Shown here: positions 47,795 through 58,554 of the stretch, in pieces
Position numbering within the stretch: position 1 is the stretch's first letter
How the letters are laid out: each line of letters begins with the position of its first letter
From: Halictus rubicundus
Taxonomy: Eukaryota; Arthropoda; Insecta; Hymenoptera; Halictidae
Direction of reading: 5' to 3'
Assembly (NCBI RefSeq): GCF_050948215.1
Contig: NC_135164.1
Span: forward strand, 6,019,116-6,083,115
Length of the DNA stretch: 64,000 bases
Notes under the pieces: model-generated
The model's input: the letters and a program-made list of their open reading frames with translations, nothing else
Told to the model about the DNA's origin: nothing
Database searches by the model: none
Translations under genes and position numbers: made by a program

Positions 47795-49050
47795 AGCTAT
47801 TAGTAAGTAGATTAATATTGATCTCAGAGACGTAGGTACAGAGATATGCAAAACAGTATTAACGCGCAAGGATTCGAATGGATTTAGCTATGACTGCCGT
47901 GAAATCATCAGAAACGTCAGCCTGGCGAAGGTTAACGATGTATGCATAATGCATTTGTGTGGCATCGTTTGAGAATCATGTGCAAGGTTAACAAATTCAT
48001 TTAATTGGAGTGACGAAAGGAAATTCGTGTATAATGATGCCGAACATCGTTGTCTTGTTGGCAGGGAAGCCCGGTGACTATCGATTCGAAAGCAGCGGAA
48101 CAGAATTGCTCGCGAACGCCTCCGCTCGGGGAAAATCCTGTCGCAATATCGGGCTGTTGCCGCCATCGCGGCTAACAATAAGCGACAAACCGGTGTTTCT
48201 TTGTTTCCGACATTGTCCGCGATGATGCATCGCGGTCAGAATTGCTTCACCCGGCTATGAGTCATTAGAATCGAATACTATGCGTTTGTAGAACACGGTT
48301 CGCGACTCGCGATGCTCGTCACGCGTACGTGCCCACGAGATAACAGCGCCTCGATGCAAATTAAAAATCGCATGACAAAGATAGGGGATTACGGGTGTTG
48401 CGCAATCGCGCACTTAATGATTTCAACGTATACACCAGAAACACATGGCTACCCGTCCGTTTCATCGATTGTTAAATACCGCGTTGCCATTTTTACGTTG
48501 CCCAACCGACTTCGCAGTTCCAGAGAACGCTCGTAATTAATTCTTTGATTAACCCTCAAATTTGCGTTCTTCAACTAATACACCGTTCGTTCCATCGACT
48601 GTTAAACATCACGTTGCTATTTCTATATTACCCAAATTATTATATTATCGCAGGAAATAGTCGTAATTAATTCGTTAGCTAACCCTACAATTGACTGTGG
48701 ATCTTTATGTGAATGCATATTTTTATTTACTAATTTATCTCCCTATTACAGATACCTATCTATTCAAACAAGGTAAAAATCTTGTTAAATGTTTTTAACA
48801 CAGCTCGTACTGTCGACTGTTTGTGGACTAAAAATGTTATTATTAAATGTACGAGCTAGCAATAATTATTCAACGTGTGCACATGAAATTATTTAAAGGA
48901 TAATCCTCCCTTGTTTTACAGTGTTTGATATTGTAAGGAAAATTCATTTCCACTGGCGAATTTAGTTAAATTAAGATGTCAGATTTACATTGTAGATAAT
49001 TAAGAATTTAGATGAATTAAGTGAGTTGCCAGACTTCCCAAGTTAATTTT
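47795..49050. other. No recognisable gene
   Basis: Two related blocks (48480-48560 and 48590-48680) share gttccatcgactgttaaa-like and attattaacccta-like words, so a local duplication is likely. Otherwise featureless. Confidence 0.35.
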
Positions 49051-49074
49051 GATGGTCCGCTAAAAATTGTACAG

Positions 49075-49395
49075 TGACATAAAGCTAAAATTTGTGCTAT
49101 GCAATATAAATAAAGTTGTGCGGAATCGTACGTACAGATGTTACTCGAAAGTAACAAAATAGCCAGAAATAAATGTAATGCATTTAGAAGTTCCATTTTA
49201 CGCTGTGCAAAATTGATGGTGCTCCAACCATGTCCGACACGTCGCAGTGAAATATTAATTTGCACCGTACGATATAAACGAAGTTCCACAGAATCGCATA
49301 TAGACGTTACTCGAAGGTAACAAACAGTAGACAGTAATACGTTTTGAATGCATTTAGACGTTCCATTTAACGCCGTGTAAAATTTATGGTTCCCG
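49075..49395. repeat. ~168-bp diverged direct duplication
   Basis: gttactcgaaagtaac at 49139 recurs as gttactcgaaggtaac at 49306, and gcatttagaagttccatttt at 49180 recurs as gcatttagacgttccattta at 49350 (spacing 167-170). Flanking words (gcaatataaataaagttg / gatataaacgaagttc and gtgcaaaattgatggt / gtgtaaaatttatggt) are also shared. Identity is moderate. Confidence 0.8.
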
Positions 49396-49399
49396 GAGC

Positions 49400-49922
49400 G
49401 TGTGCGAAGTTAAAACTTCGTCTTCGGACGTCGAGGATTTAATTTAATGACTGGCACAGTCTGATTAGGAGCAGATGTCGGTAGCAAAGGAACGAGAGCG
49501 GTCTAGATCGGCGAGTGGTGATTCGGTTCAAAGGTCACCCGTGCGGCTTAAATCACAGAGAGGCCGACGCAAGAAGTCCGGTGAACATCTGCATGGTGGA
49601 ATTCAACGATTGCGCAAATGCTGTTATCATTTCTAAACTGGGACAAGGGGCAGAGGAAAAATTGATCGGGAGCTATGCTCCTCGAAATGACAGAATCATC
49701 TTCGAGTGAAATGATTGCGTTCCACGGATTGCCGCAAAAAAAAATGGGGGAATACCGGGAAAAGTGCAACGAGCTTCTTCAAACGGAAAAGAATTTTCTA
49801 AGAAAAGTAATTGTTTGGAATAGAGACGACTTTATCGGTTTCAATGACCTTCGGATATAATGTCAAGGTCAACATTCTAAACTACTATTCCCGGTATATG
49901 TTGCTTAGCACGTTCTGCATTA
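49400..49922. other. No recognisable gene
   Basis: Short frames on both strands (60-74 codons) without recognised domains. Confidence 0.4.
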
Positions 49923-49924
49923 TA

Positions 49925-49985
49925 CAGGGTGGCTCGAAAGTCACCGGACTATTTCTTTTTCAATTTCGACTTTTGGGCCACCCTG
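49925..49985. mobile_element. 61-bp TA-flanked foldback element
   Basis: Bounded by TA on both sides (49923-49924 and 49986-49987). The ends cagggtggctcgaaagtc and, in reverse complement, cagggtggcccaaaagtc pair over 18 bases with two mismatches, leaving only ~25 bases between. This is a minimal foldback MITE with Tc1/mariner-like ends. Confidence 0.8.
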
Positions 49986-49989
49986 TACT

Positions 49990-50495
49990 ATGTTTCCAAT
50001 TTTTGGGACATATTTGCATCGGTTGTGGTTAGGGATATACCCCTCCCTTCTTTCTGGCTTTACAATTATAGTTAAACGCAATTAGAGCTCGTCTGTACTG
50101 GGTAGAGACAAGATACAAACAAACCAAATCATTTTAATTATCCATTTCCTATACATATCATTCTTGCTTGTTGTTATTCTCCAAGGAATACATATCTAGC
50201 ACCACATCTGTGCAACACTATCTAAATTACCAAGTGTCTAGGACACTTAGTGTCAGATATATACTTAACATAGTTGACGTATAATTACTCTGGACCTAAC
50301 CCAGATCTCATCTATGCAGATCTGTGCAGATGATGAACGAGAAGATTCATAAAACAGGTTCAAGTTTATGACACTTATTCACGATGAGTGTCAGAACATT
50401 AATAATCACACGGATCTGCTTGGTCCCACGTAGGACGATCCAGAGATGTAGAATCGTCCACGACATTTATTTTTGAATAGACCCTGTACACCTAA
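49990..50495. other. No recognisable gene
   Basis: Includes a short cluster of gtgtctagg, gtgtcagat and atgcagatctgtgcagatg words at 50215-50340, with no clear array. Confidence 0.35.
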
Positions 50496-50497
50496 TA

Positions 50498-50570
50498 CGG
50501 TGAATTCTCTATACATGTCGCCGATGCATGGCCGATAAATGTCTATGTTTCGCGCGACTTCTGGACGATA
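50498..50570 (+). mobile_element. MITE, CAGTGA family, left-end fragment
   Basis: TA-cggtgaattctctatacatgt then cgccgatgcatggccgata matches the left end of the family. The right end is missing and the fragment runs into the mariner relic at 50578. Confidence 0.6.
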
Positions 50571-50577
50571 AACGACA

Positions 50578-50790
50578 CCAAGACCCCGTACTCACCGGAT
50601 ATTGCTCCCTCTGATCTTTTCAGATCTCTGGAGCATTATTTAAGAAATAAAACATTCTGTAGGAGATGTAAGGAGGCACCTTGAGTCATATTTTGCTTAA
50701 CCCTGGATTTCTATAAGAGGGGGATTGAAAATTTGCAGGAAAGATGGCGAACTGTCCTCGATAATGATGGAGATTATATAATAAATTAAG
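50578..50790 (+). pseudogene. Mariner transposase relic (C-terminal part)
   Basis: Reading frames joined by shifts give PYSPDIAPSD followed by FRSLEHYLRNKTFCRR, and then GIENLQERWRTVLDNDGDY just before a stop near 50785. These are, in order, the PxYSPDLAPSDYHLF block containing the final catalytic Asp of mariner transposases, the following helix, and the closing GIxxLPERWxxVxxxxGxY. The upstream two thirds are absent. It is a different and somewhat better preserved copy than the one at 30.8 kb, and on the opposite strand. At least one frameshift is present, so it is dead. Confidence 0.88.
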
Positions 50791-52080
50791 AAATAAAAAC
50801 TTGAATGTACTACAAAGTTCGTTTTACATTTGAAAATAATTGATTACTTATGGGTCCCTGTAATAAGATCGGAGACACGTTGCTGGGAGAAAATGCTGTT
50901 CCATCCGAATCCGCCGGAGGATGCAAATAAAACTGTTCACCCGTTGATTGAACGGCCCAGTTGATTGTAAAAGGTGGCTAAGGTCGCGGGCAAACAACTT
51001 CGACACCGGGCCAGCCCGCTCAGTTCGAATCCAGGGGACGGAGCGGTTTTGTTCCTCAAACTCGTTAACAGATTCGGTGCCGGGGACCATGCTCCGACAC
51101 CCTTTTTAATATTTCTCGTCTTTTTTGGCGCGCAGTCGGCCCGGCATTCCACTTTTGCAATCAACGGGGTACGCGCGCGAGACTCCAAGGACGTCCTGCT
51201 GCATTCGGCGACCTATCGCGTGGCAGATGCGACGCCGATCGTGACGCATTGTTCTCGTACAAGGCGAATTAGTTCTACGAACGCCGCGACGCGACGCGAC
51301 GGGACGCGACGGGGCAAAATTCACAGTGTGTTAATTAAAACAATACCATCAGGCGCGGCGAGAATTCAAATTTCGCGCGCACATGTCACACCTCGGCCTT
51401 TTATTTTTTTTTCTTTTTTTTTTTTTTTGTTGTTGTCCTTTCGTTGCGAACAATATAGTCCGCGTCGAATGTTCACCGTGTTTCCCCCTGCAGCGTGCAC
51501 TCGGCCGCGTCTATTGTCGATGCAGTTCCTTTGCATTCTGGTAATTGACGTGAACAATACTACAAATAATTAATAACATAAGGAAGCTCAGCGTTCCCTT
51601 AGTGTGTTGCACCTGGATGCATCCATTATCGATGCATCACTCTCGCATTCTAGTAATCGACAAATTTAAAATTCATAGTCATTGCTAAATAAAGCCATCA
51701 ATTCTTTGCTGTGCTCTTTTGCTAAATGCGTACCGCTTGGTTGGATTCATCACCGACGCATTTTTTTGCATTCTAATAATTAACGAACACAAAACATTAA
51801 CACGGTTCTTTGTCACTCCTCACCAACGCACCTATTGGTTAAAAAATAATTCGAAAATTGAACACGTTACTCGCTCGTAATGCAATTCTGCACTCCGTGT
51901 CAAAGTTTGTCCAGTTGCATTCGGTTGCATCCGCGATCGATGCATTTCCTTTGCAAATAGAGGCAGTAGAAATTCAAAATAAGGAAGTCGTCTACCGTGT
52001 TTCGAACGGTTCAATTGCTTCGACAACGTCAGACGTACGTCATCGATTTCTAAGAATAGAGTAGAAATGTGAAAATTAAA
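50791..52080. other. No recognisable gene
   Basis: CpG-rich 50970-51330, with a gacgc pentamer run at 51284-51313 and a T-rich tract at 51402-51428; mixed afterwards, with several gcattc(t)-aataattgac blocks (51530, 51640, 51770) that suggest an old ~120-bp duplication. A 199-codon plus-strand frame (50974-51573) is unrecognised. Confidence 0.4.
51284..51313. repeat. (CGACG)n short array
   Basis: About five gcgac/gggac pentamer units. Confidence 0.8.
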
Positions 52081-52116
52081 ATCTCCGTTCGCAGCACAAT
52101 CGTTGCAAGGGATTAC

Positions 52117-52255
52117 CCGCGAACGCGTTCGGTCATCGGCAATAAACGGCCGTGACGATCCAGCACGTCCTCCAGTTGGGCCTTAGAAGACGAAGCCGCT
52201 GTTCAGTATGCAAGTTCGGTGTGGGCGCATCCGGTAGGCGCCGCAACCACAGAAA
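52117..52255 (-). other. Possible short-intron locus, coding status unresolved
   Basis: On the minus strand a strong donor (aac|gtgagt, exon end 52255) and an acceptor (tactgaac branch-like word, then cttcgtcttctaag; next exon from 52181) would define a 73-bp intron. Upstream of the donor, one frame reads SILIIGMTVVSTAGYIMQ, membrane-segment-like, preceded by basic residues; it joins an open frame running to about 51832. Another frame of the second exon reads AQLEDVLDRHGRLLPMTERV, which looks more protein-like but does not fit the first exon's phase. No family was recognised in either. Confidence 0.2.
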
Positions 52256-52684
52256 CTCACGTTGCATTATATATCCGGCTGTCGATACGACCGTCATCCC
52301 GATGATAAGAATAGAATAATAGAATTTTCTATGAGCCTGCGACTCGTTGCGGTCGTAGTGGGCTACGGTTCAGGTGGTGGAGGGGGAACGGGCGGGAAGA
52401 TGGTGACGTGTTGCAAAACGAAGAAAATGCACGGGGGCCTTTTCCGGTCCGATGATCGACGACGATCCACGACGTGTCTCTCTGTTTCGCGTATATCTAG
52501 CCTCCGGATCTCTCCTCCTCGTACGTCATCGTCTTTTTTTGTCTATAGGGCTCTGAAATTACGATAGAGCACTGTTGCACCGACCTCGTTTCAGCTTACT
52601 CTGGTGGGAGTTCTTCAAGTACCGCACAAGATGTTTTTCAAGTTGTGCACACAATTACAACATCTTTTTCGGCATTTTCCTTGC

Positions 52685-52905
52685 ACGAACGCTAGCTTTA
52701 CGGGACCCAAAATGACGGGTTCTAATATTTTTAATTTACAATTACCGGGACTGTAAAGATGCATCCGTGAGAAATTATTCGACAAATTTATTTCTTTTGG
52801 GTATATACTGTAGAAAGGAATAGCTAAAAATTTCGGTGGATAAATTCTTGTTATTTCTACAAAATGATGTAGAACAGTCATTTCTAGTGGTCCGTAAACC
52901 TAGTG
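52685..52905. mobile_element. TTTACGGGACC element, two-ended copy
   Basis: Left ctagctttacgggacccaaa then atgacgggttcta, and right end (reverse complement) TTAACACTAGGTTTACGG then accactagaaatgactgttc, form a diverged inverted repeat of about 35 bases. TTAA is present only on the right (52906-52909). Solo ends occur at 25945-26003 and 6105-6141. A TTAA-type non-autonomous element is inferred. Confidence 0.6.
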
Positions 52906-52909
52906 TTAA

Positions 52910-53706
52910 ATTACATTGACTAATAAAAGGATTTGTAACTATTGCGCCGTATCAGAAGGAAGCTTAAAGACCATCATTATTTAATTACGTTACTATTGCT
53001 GGTGGATAATTTATTAAAAAGTCCGAGTTCGTTTTTCACCGAATCGAATTTTTTTCTCTGTAGAATATTTGACTTTTCCATTGTAATAAAATCAGTTACT
53101 TCGCAAATTTCACTTTGGAATAAGGTAGGGAATTTACGTTTACAGATTTACGTTTATAATTTGCATAAGTTAACGAAAGGTTTATTTATGAACTGTACGG
53201 AAATAGTTTCCACTACCGGAAAAAACGATGGCCAAAAGTCTCGGTAGCGGCGTTCCAACAACTAATTAACAAAGAATCAATAAAAGACGAGTCCGGAGGA
53301 ACGGCAGCTCCGCGTGGCACTGGTCTTAGCAATCGCGCGACTGGTAATTGCCGGACAATTACAGTCGCGCTGACGTGTTTACTCGCATGCGAGAAGACTT
53401 GGCCTTTGTTTACTCGGTACCGACGGCACCGGCCACCGCCTAATTACATAGAATGTTCACGAGGGAAATTGTCGACAGCCAATACTCGCTTTCCGCGGGA
53501 TACGGGCTCAATCTTTTTACCGGTGAATTCAAGTCGAGTCCAAAATCAAATTGCAGCCTTCCCTGATAGCTGGTGCATGCCAATTCTTAATTTTCTGAAG
53601 GCAAATGCAACTGGAAATTTTATTTCTTGAGAGATAAGTTGAGATAAGTTTTAGTTGGCACTTTGGTGTATCAGAAATTAATTTCCCAGCTCGAGGAATA
53701 CTTGAT
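52910..53706. other. No recognisable gene
   Basis: A 101-codon plus-strand frame at 52942-53247 is hydrophobic-rich but unrecognised. 53260-53480 is CpG-rich. Confidence 0.4.
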
Positions 53707-53708
53707 TA

Positions 53709-53861
53709 CACCGATTTCTCTATATATGTCGCCAAGACCTGGGTGATAGACGTCGCGGAATTGTCCCCACTACCGCGGGATATACCCCGTGGGGGGAATC
53801 TCCTGCACGATACACGACGCTGGCATGACCCCTGTTGTTGACATGTATCGGGAAGTCACTG
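53709..53861 (-). mobile_element. MITE, CAGTGA family, full copy 3 (inverted)
   Basis: 153 bp, TA at 53707-53708 and 53862-53863. In reverse relative to copy 1: tatatatgtcgccaagacct, gtcgcggaattgtcccc, ctaccgcgggatatacccc, gacgctggcatgacccctgt. The left terminus is mutated (CACCGA for CAGTGA). Confidence 0.75.
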
Positions 53862-53863
53862 TA

Positions 53864-54545
53864 CTTGGTGCTCAAATTAGTCTGAGCTTTAAGTTAGCCC
53901 TCGAGGAATAAATTCCTAAAATCAAATGGCATTTAGCTCGACTAAAAAAGATTATAAATTCCTTCTCTACTTATTCTCTAGTTCCCGAGTTATTCTTGAT
54001 TTACCCCTCAGGGGACCGATGTCCGAGATTGCAACGTTATTTCGCCAGACGAAAATTGCATAAAAATTCACCGAAATAGAATCGTCCGTTAGAAAACATG
54101 GCGACGGCTCCCCATTTAGTCCGCGACACTCGGGACTCCGTTTGAGGCAGTGCAAGTGTCGTATCGCAAGCACGGGATCAGGCAATTGTACCTCTAACGA
54201 AAGACGCATTCTGGTTGCGCCCTCGGCAGATTAATGAGGCCGGCTCACCGGTAAGCGAACAGAAGGTTCGTTCACGCGTTTGTTACATTCTAGAGGAATC
54301 TAATGGCGCGGTGAACGCTCAAATTGCGTCGAAGAAGCGGCCACTGTGCTGCGATTGCTTCGGGATTCGAATCGTCGAGATTCTGACGCGAGAAAGAGGG
54401 GCCTTTCCGACTGCGACGGTTGGCCGAGGGGAAGGGGGGTTAGAGGGGGCAAACGCAGGGCGGAGGAGAGACGTAACACGACAAGAAGACAGAACGAAAG
54501 AACCACGAAAACGGACGGGGGGAGGGGGGAGGAACGAAGGAGAGG
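53864..54545. other. No recognisable gene
   Basis: CpG-rich from 54180. Purine-rich 54420-54545, which produces open frames on both strands with Arg/Glu or Pro/Ser bias. Confidence 0.4.
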
Positions 54546-54553
54546 AACGAGGG

Positions 54554-54560
54554 TATAAAA
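54554..54560 (+). promoter_or_regulatory. Candidate TATA box / core promoter
   Basis: gggTATAAAAggaagg with a start expected near 54583 (gtcgcag). Just after it an ATG at 54585 opens a 33-codon frame ending at 54686 (MPAIAGIRAVSTF...CFPSV). The TATA match is good, but no downstream gene could be identified. Confidence 0.35.
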
Positions 54561-54689
54561 GGAAGGCCGAACGCGGAGTCGCAGATGCCGGCGATAGCGG
54601 GCATAAGAGCTGTATCTACATTTAGTTCGGACAGGCACCACTTTATTCGCTCGGCGAGCGTTAACAAGTGTTTTCCATCGGTTTAAAAG

Positions 54690-56555
54690 GCGCTAAGGTG
54701 CTTTGCGGCGGCGCAACCGGTCCAGGAACCCGCTGCTCGCCCGGTGACTCATTGGAAACGCAGCCGGTTTTCGTGTGCGAGAGAAAGATTCGATCGGTCG
54801 ATCCACGCTCGAGTTGAGTCGTTCGATATCACACGGCCGGACAGAATCGTCGCCTATTTTCCGCGCGATACCTCGGGTCTAGGTTTGCGAGAATCCGACC
54901 GAAAATTCCCGAGCGATCGCGCTTTTCTTCGTCCGTGCCCGATAACTGCTACACAAAGCGATAGCGCTTTAATTGAATATTGAACGCTCTAAATAAGCCA
55001 CAAAACGGTATAAATGTCAACTTGTTTAAATGTCAACATGCATCGACGAAAGTTGAACTCCGTTGAACTCTGTCAAGACTATCATTTACAATTATTGTAA
55101 AATGGCAAAAGAAACACGTATCCCCCATCTTGAATCGAAGATCACACACCCGAGTTTATATTAAAATAAATTGACAATAAATAGGAGAAAGTGAAAACAG
55201 AATGGAATCATTGATATAATGTTTAAACAAATGATTTTTGTTACAATTTTCCATTCAAAACCCACAACGTAGAATTCAATTTTTGCGACCCCTGGTTTCC
55301 GAGATATCCCACAAAATGTCGTTTCGACCCCCAACTCTGAGGGCTGTTTTCACCCCTCCAAAGTGAACGGTTGACGATAAAGAGAAACACGTGTCAAATA
55401 TTTTTTGAAGAAGTGTGTCCCGCGTAAGTTTCAACAAAATCGGCTTGTGCAACTTGAATATGTTCCCTTGTGAGCGACAACATAAACTCTCTGTATAAAC
55501 AAGGCCTAAGAAATTGCCGGTCGTAGCTAAAGAGAACATAATTTTTGTTAACCTCATTCCACGCGCGCATAGTCATCTTAATAAAGTCGCGTTACTACCG
55601 ACACGTTGCTGGGAGTCAGTTTGTGAAAAACCTGATCCTACATACATATCGGTTATTGGATTTTTAATGCGATCTTCTAGACACTTGTTTAGCTTTGGAG
55701 TGATTAAAAAGATACGTAGGTTCGGATCGATTTGGGAAAATTGTAACATGCTGAAAATGACTGTAGCAGAGAAACGAGAAAAGAAGTTCTAATATGATTT
55801 TGTCAATTTCGTTCAGCTAGAGCGAGCATTTCGAGCGCCGTGCGCCTGGTTCCGGTTGATTTAGCCGGTCTTAATGGTCGCTTTTAATTAGGAAGTCCAA
55901 TCAGACGGCCTCGGTGAATCGACAGATCTGGTTTACCCACTAGCGATAGCGATACCATAGTTCGCGGTGTATCAGGAACAGGCGCGGTGACTTGTTTACA
56001 CGAATACTGTAATTTCGAGCCGGAAATCGACACGATCAATTGCCGGTACAATTATTGCTTAATTTGCCAGCGAACAACGTCCGCGTTCTGCGCTTCCAGC
56101 TACATAATATTTCAATATGTTATCACTAGACTGCGGCTGTTCATGCGAAATAAACATTGTCTGCGTTTATTTCGGACATAAGACATTCGTCTCTTTCCAT
56201 AATAATTTCAGTGAGTTGGAAATGGTCCAACAGCATTTTTCAAGTATGTAAATGCTTTCACCATTTGCGCCGTGAATGCCTAAAATAAACAGTCTATTTC
56301 TTTTGGAAAAAACGCTTCTATCTGCTTTTTCTTCTTGAACATTAAATAGAAATAGAAAACCACAATTTAAAAATCGAATTCAGTCTCTACAAACATAAAC
56401 ATCGTCTCTGAAGGGTTAAATCGACCAATTGCGTTTCATTTCAGTGGTTTCAATCAATTTCAGTATAAAATGATGGGAGAGCATTTTTAAGGTTCTATAC
56501 AAAACTCGATGTTTTGGTCCAATTAAACGGGAAAATCCCCGCTCAAAATTCCACG
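54690..56555. other. No recognisable gene
   Basis: CpG-rich to 54980, AT-rich later. 55270-55520 has the wording of a decayed dispersed element (agatatccc, tttcacccctccaaag, gtttcaacaaaatcgg), with a 93-codon minus-strand frame that matches no protein I know. Confidence 0.35.
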
Positions 56556-56561
56556 GTCTAA

Positions 56562-56672
56562 CCCTTTGCATCATAATCTATTTTCCCTGGAGAGTCAAGT
56601 CAAGGTCGACTCAAGAATTCCATGGGAAAATAATGTTGCCGCGTCAAAGGATGACAGCAAAATGCAGAAGGG
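56562..56672. mobile_element. TTAA-type MITE (CCCTTTGCA family), short copy
   Basis: Right flank TTAA at 56673-56676; left flank mutated to CTAA (56558-56561). Ends ccctttgcatcataatc and gcagaaggg. Inside, attttccctgg and ccatgggaaaat pair, and gagtcaagtcaaggtcgactc carries the subterminal gactc word. 111 bp. Confidence 0.6.
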
Positions 56673-56679
56673 TTAAAGT

Positions 56680-58550
56680 AGTATACGGAAGAAATGAGAA
56701 GACTTGGCAGTACTTGGCAGACAGAAAATGAGCGAACATTCACAAAGAGTGACTTTTTCTGGTTTCAAAGCCTGAAACCCGCAGTCAGGATTAGAACAGC
56801 CGAGGCAGGACGCCGAAGGGCTCGCCAATTGCCTAGCGTGCAGCAGAAGTGCAGCTGAAGTCGGTCCCGGCGTTACGATGCGAGATTTCGCGGAACAAAA
56901 CCGTTCGCCGTGGTCCTGGTCGGTTTTATTTATCGCGAGGCATGGGCCACGATCCCGTGGCCGGTTTCGATCCGTTTTCCCGGCGGTTCCGGCCGATCTC
57001 GGGACTACCAGAACTACTAGGAAACGGTGTGCAGCGTGCGGCGGCCGGGCCTCGACGGTGCAGCGAATGCACCCGATGCACCCGGCGGCGGTTCTCTGCC
57101 GGTTGAACCTCGAGAGAGCCCCGGAGAGCCTTCACCGGCGAACTTTACGTTTATATGCGCCCGTACAAGACGTTATCCCGATAGCGGGCCGGCCACACGT
57201 CACCGAATCGTGATCCTCGAGAGGTCGAAGACGATGTTGTGTCCCCCATCAAAGCTAGAAGCACTCCACGGGTTCGTGAGCCGGGCTGCTCCCTGCACGG
57301 CCGACCGTAAAATATGAAATACCATTCCGGGGCTTCGGTATATCGGCGTGGCGGGCTATTCTTTCCTTCTTTTCTGGCGTGCCGTTTCGAACGCGACGTC
57401 CAACGGTATGACGGGGCACATCACGTGTTGCCCCGACGCGACGTGTCACGGTGCCGTGTGCCGTGTCCCCCTCGCGAAAAATCCAAATGTCCCGGACACG
57501 ACGCTCGGTTCTTTTCGACCTCCCGCGAGCCGGCTCTCTCCTCTTCCTTCTGCTGATAATCGGATTAGGCCCGACCACAAAGAGAGAGAGAGAGAGAGAG
57601 AGAAAGATACTGTCACGCTCCGACTTCTGCTTTCCCAACCGTTTTTATCTTTACCCGGTCCCAGACACCGCTACACCGAGCCAAATCGTTGACAGACACA
57701 TCGCCGACCAGGTGTTTCGAAACTTTTGGTTCGATTTATTCGGAGAGACTGTTCGAGTTCCGGATGATCTTGGTTTACGGGCAGGAGACCGCCGGGGACC
57801 AAGGTACACCCACACCGGGTTTATTCCCGGGTTTATTCGCCGGCCGTGAGCGGTCTAGTGATCGTGGATAGCGCAGCCCGGAATGGAGATCGCGCAGCCC
57901 TGTCCTTTCCTAGGCGAGCACGGACCCGTCCGTCATTCTTCCGATAACGAGCAGCGACTTAAAGTCTTTACGGTGTCATACGGGCTTAATGCCACGGGCA
58001 CGGCGACGGGCCGTGAGCCAAGATAGCGAAGGCGCTATTTAATTAACGATAATAGCTCGGCTTAACAAGAACTTCGCGGCATTTTCTTTTCATTGTCTTT
58101 CCGTAATGCGATGCCTTCCTTTCCCCCTCCACCTCCTCCTCCTCCTCCTTCTACTCCTGTGGACCGCTCGAACGCGGACACGGTTATGTCTCCGCGTTCC
58201 TCCTTCCTGTCTCCGGTTGAAGCCTGTCGATATACACCGTGGCCAATCCGTGGAACTCGTATCGGTCTGCCGCGACCACGACGCTCGGTCCCGGCGAAAT
58301 GGTCTCGCCAATCATTCCTCCCGGTTTATTACCCCGTCTTTTATCGAATTTACCGTTTTTCCCCGTTTTTATTGCGCCCCGGCAATTGCGCAAGCATCTG
58401 CGATAGTGTCTGCGCGCGAACCCACCCGGCGAACGCTTTCGCAACCGGCGCGGAGCTGCTTTTCTTAATAACTTTACGGAAAAACGAATTCCGCGTTTCG
58501 CGAGAGTGTGTCGTTATTTTGGTTTAAATGTTAATAAGTTGCGATGGTTA
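56680..58550. other. No recognisable gene; long CpG-rich block
   Basis: Very CpG-rich 56840-58500. Frames of up to 144 codons on both strands overlap freely, as expected from low stop frequency at high GC, and no domain is recognised. It includes a (GA)n tract (57580-57603) and a cctcct run (58125-58156). Confidence 0.4.
57580..57603. repeat. (GA)n microsatellite
   Basis: Twelve GA dinucleotides. The Leu-Ser run on the minus strand is an artefact of this tract. Confidence 0.92.
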
Positions 58551-58554
58551 TGGA

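Noticed and set aside
50970..51040. Possible tRNA: tggctaaggtcg box A-like and gttcgaatcc box B-like words
   Set aside because: The acceptor ends do not pair and no cloverleaf can be drawn between them.
55276..55557. 93-codon minus-strand frame as a gene
   Set aside because: The nucleotide wording resembles a decayed dispersed repeat and there is no recognisable domain.
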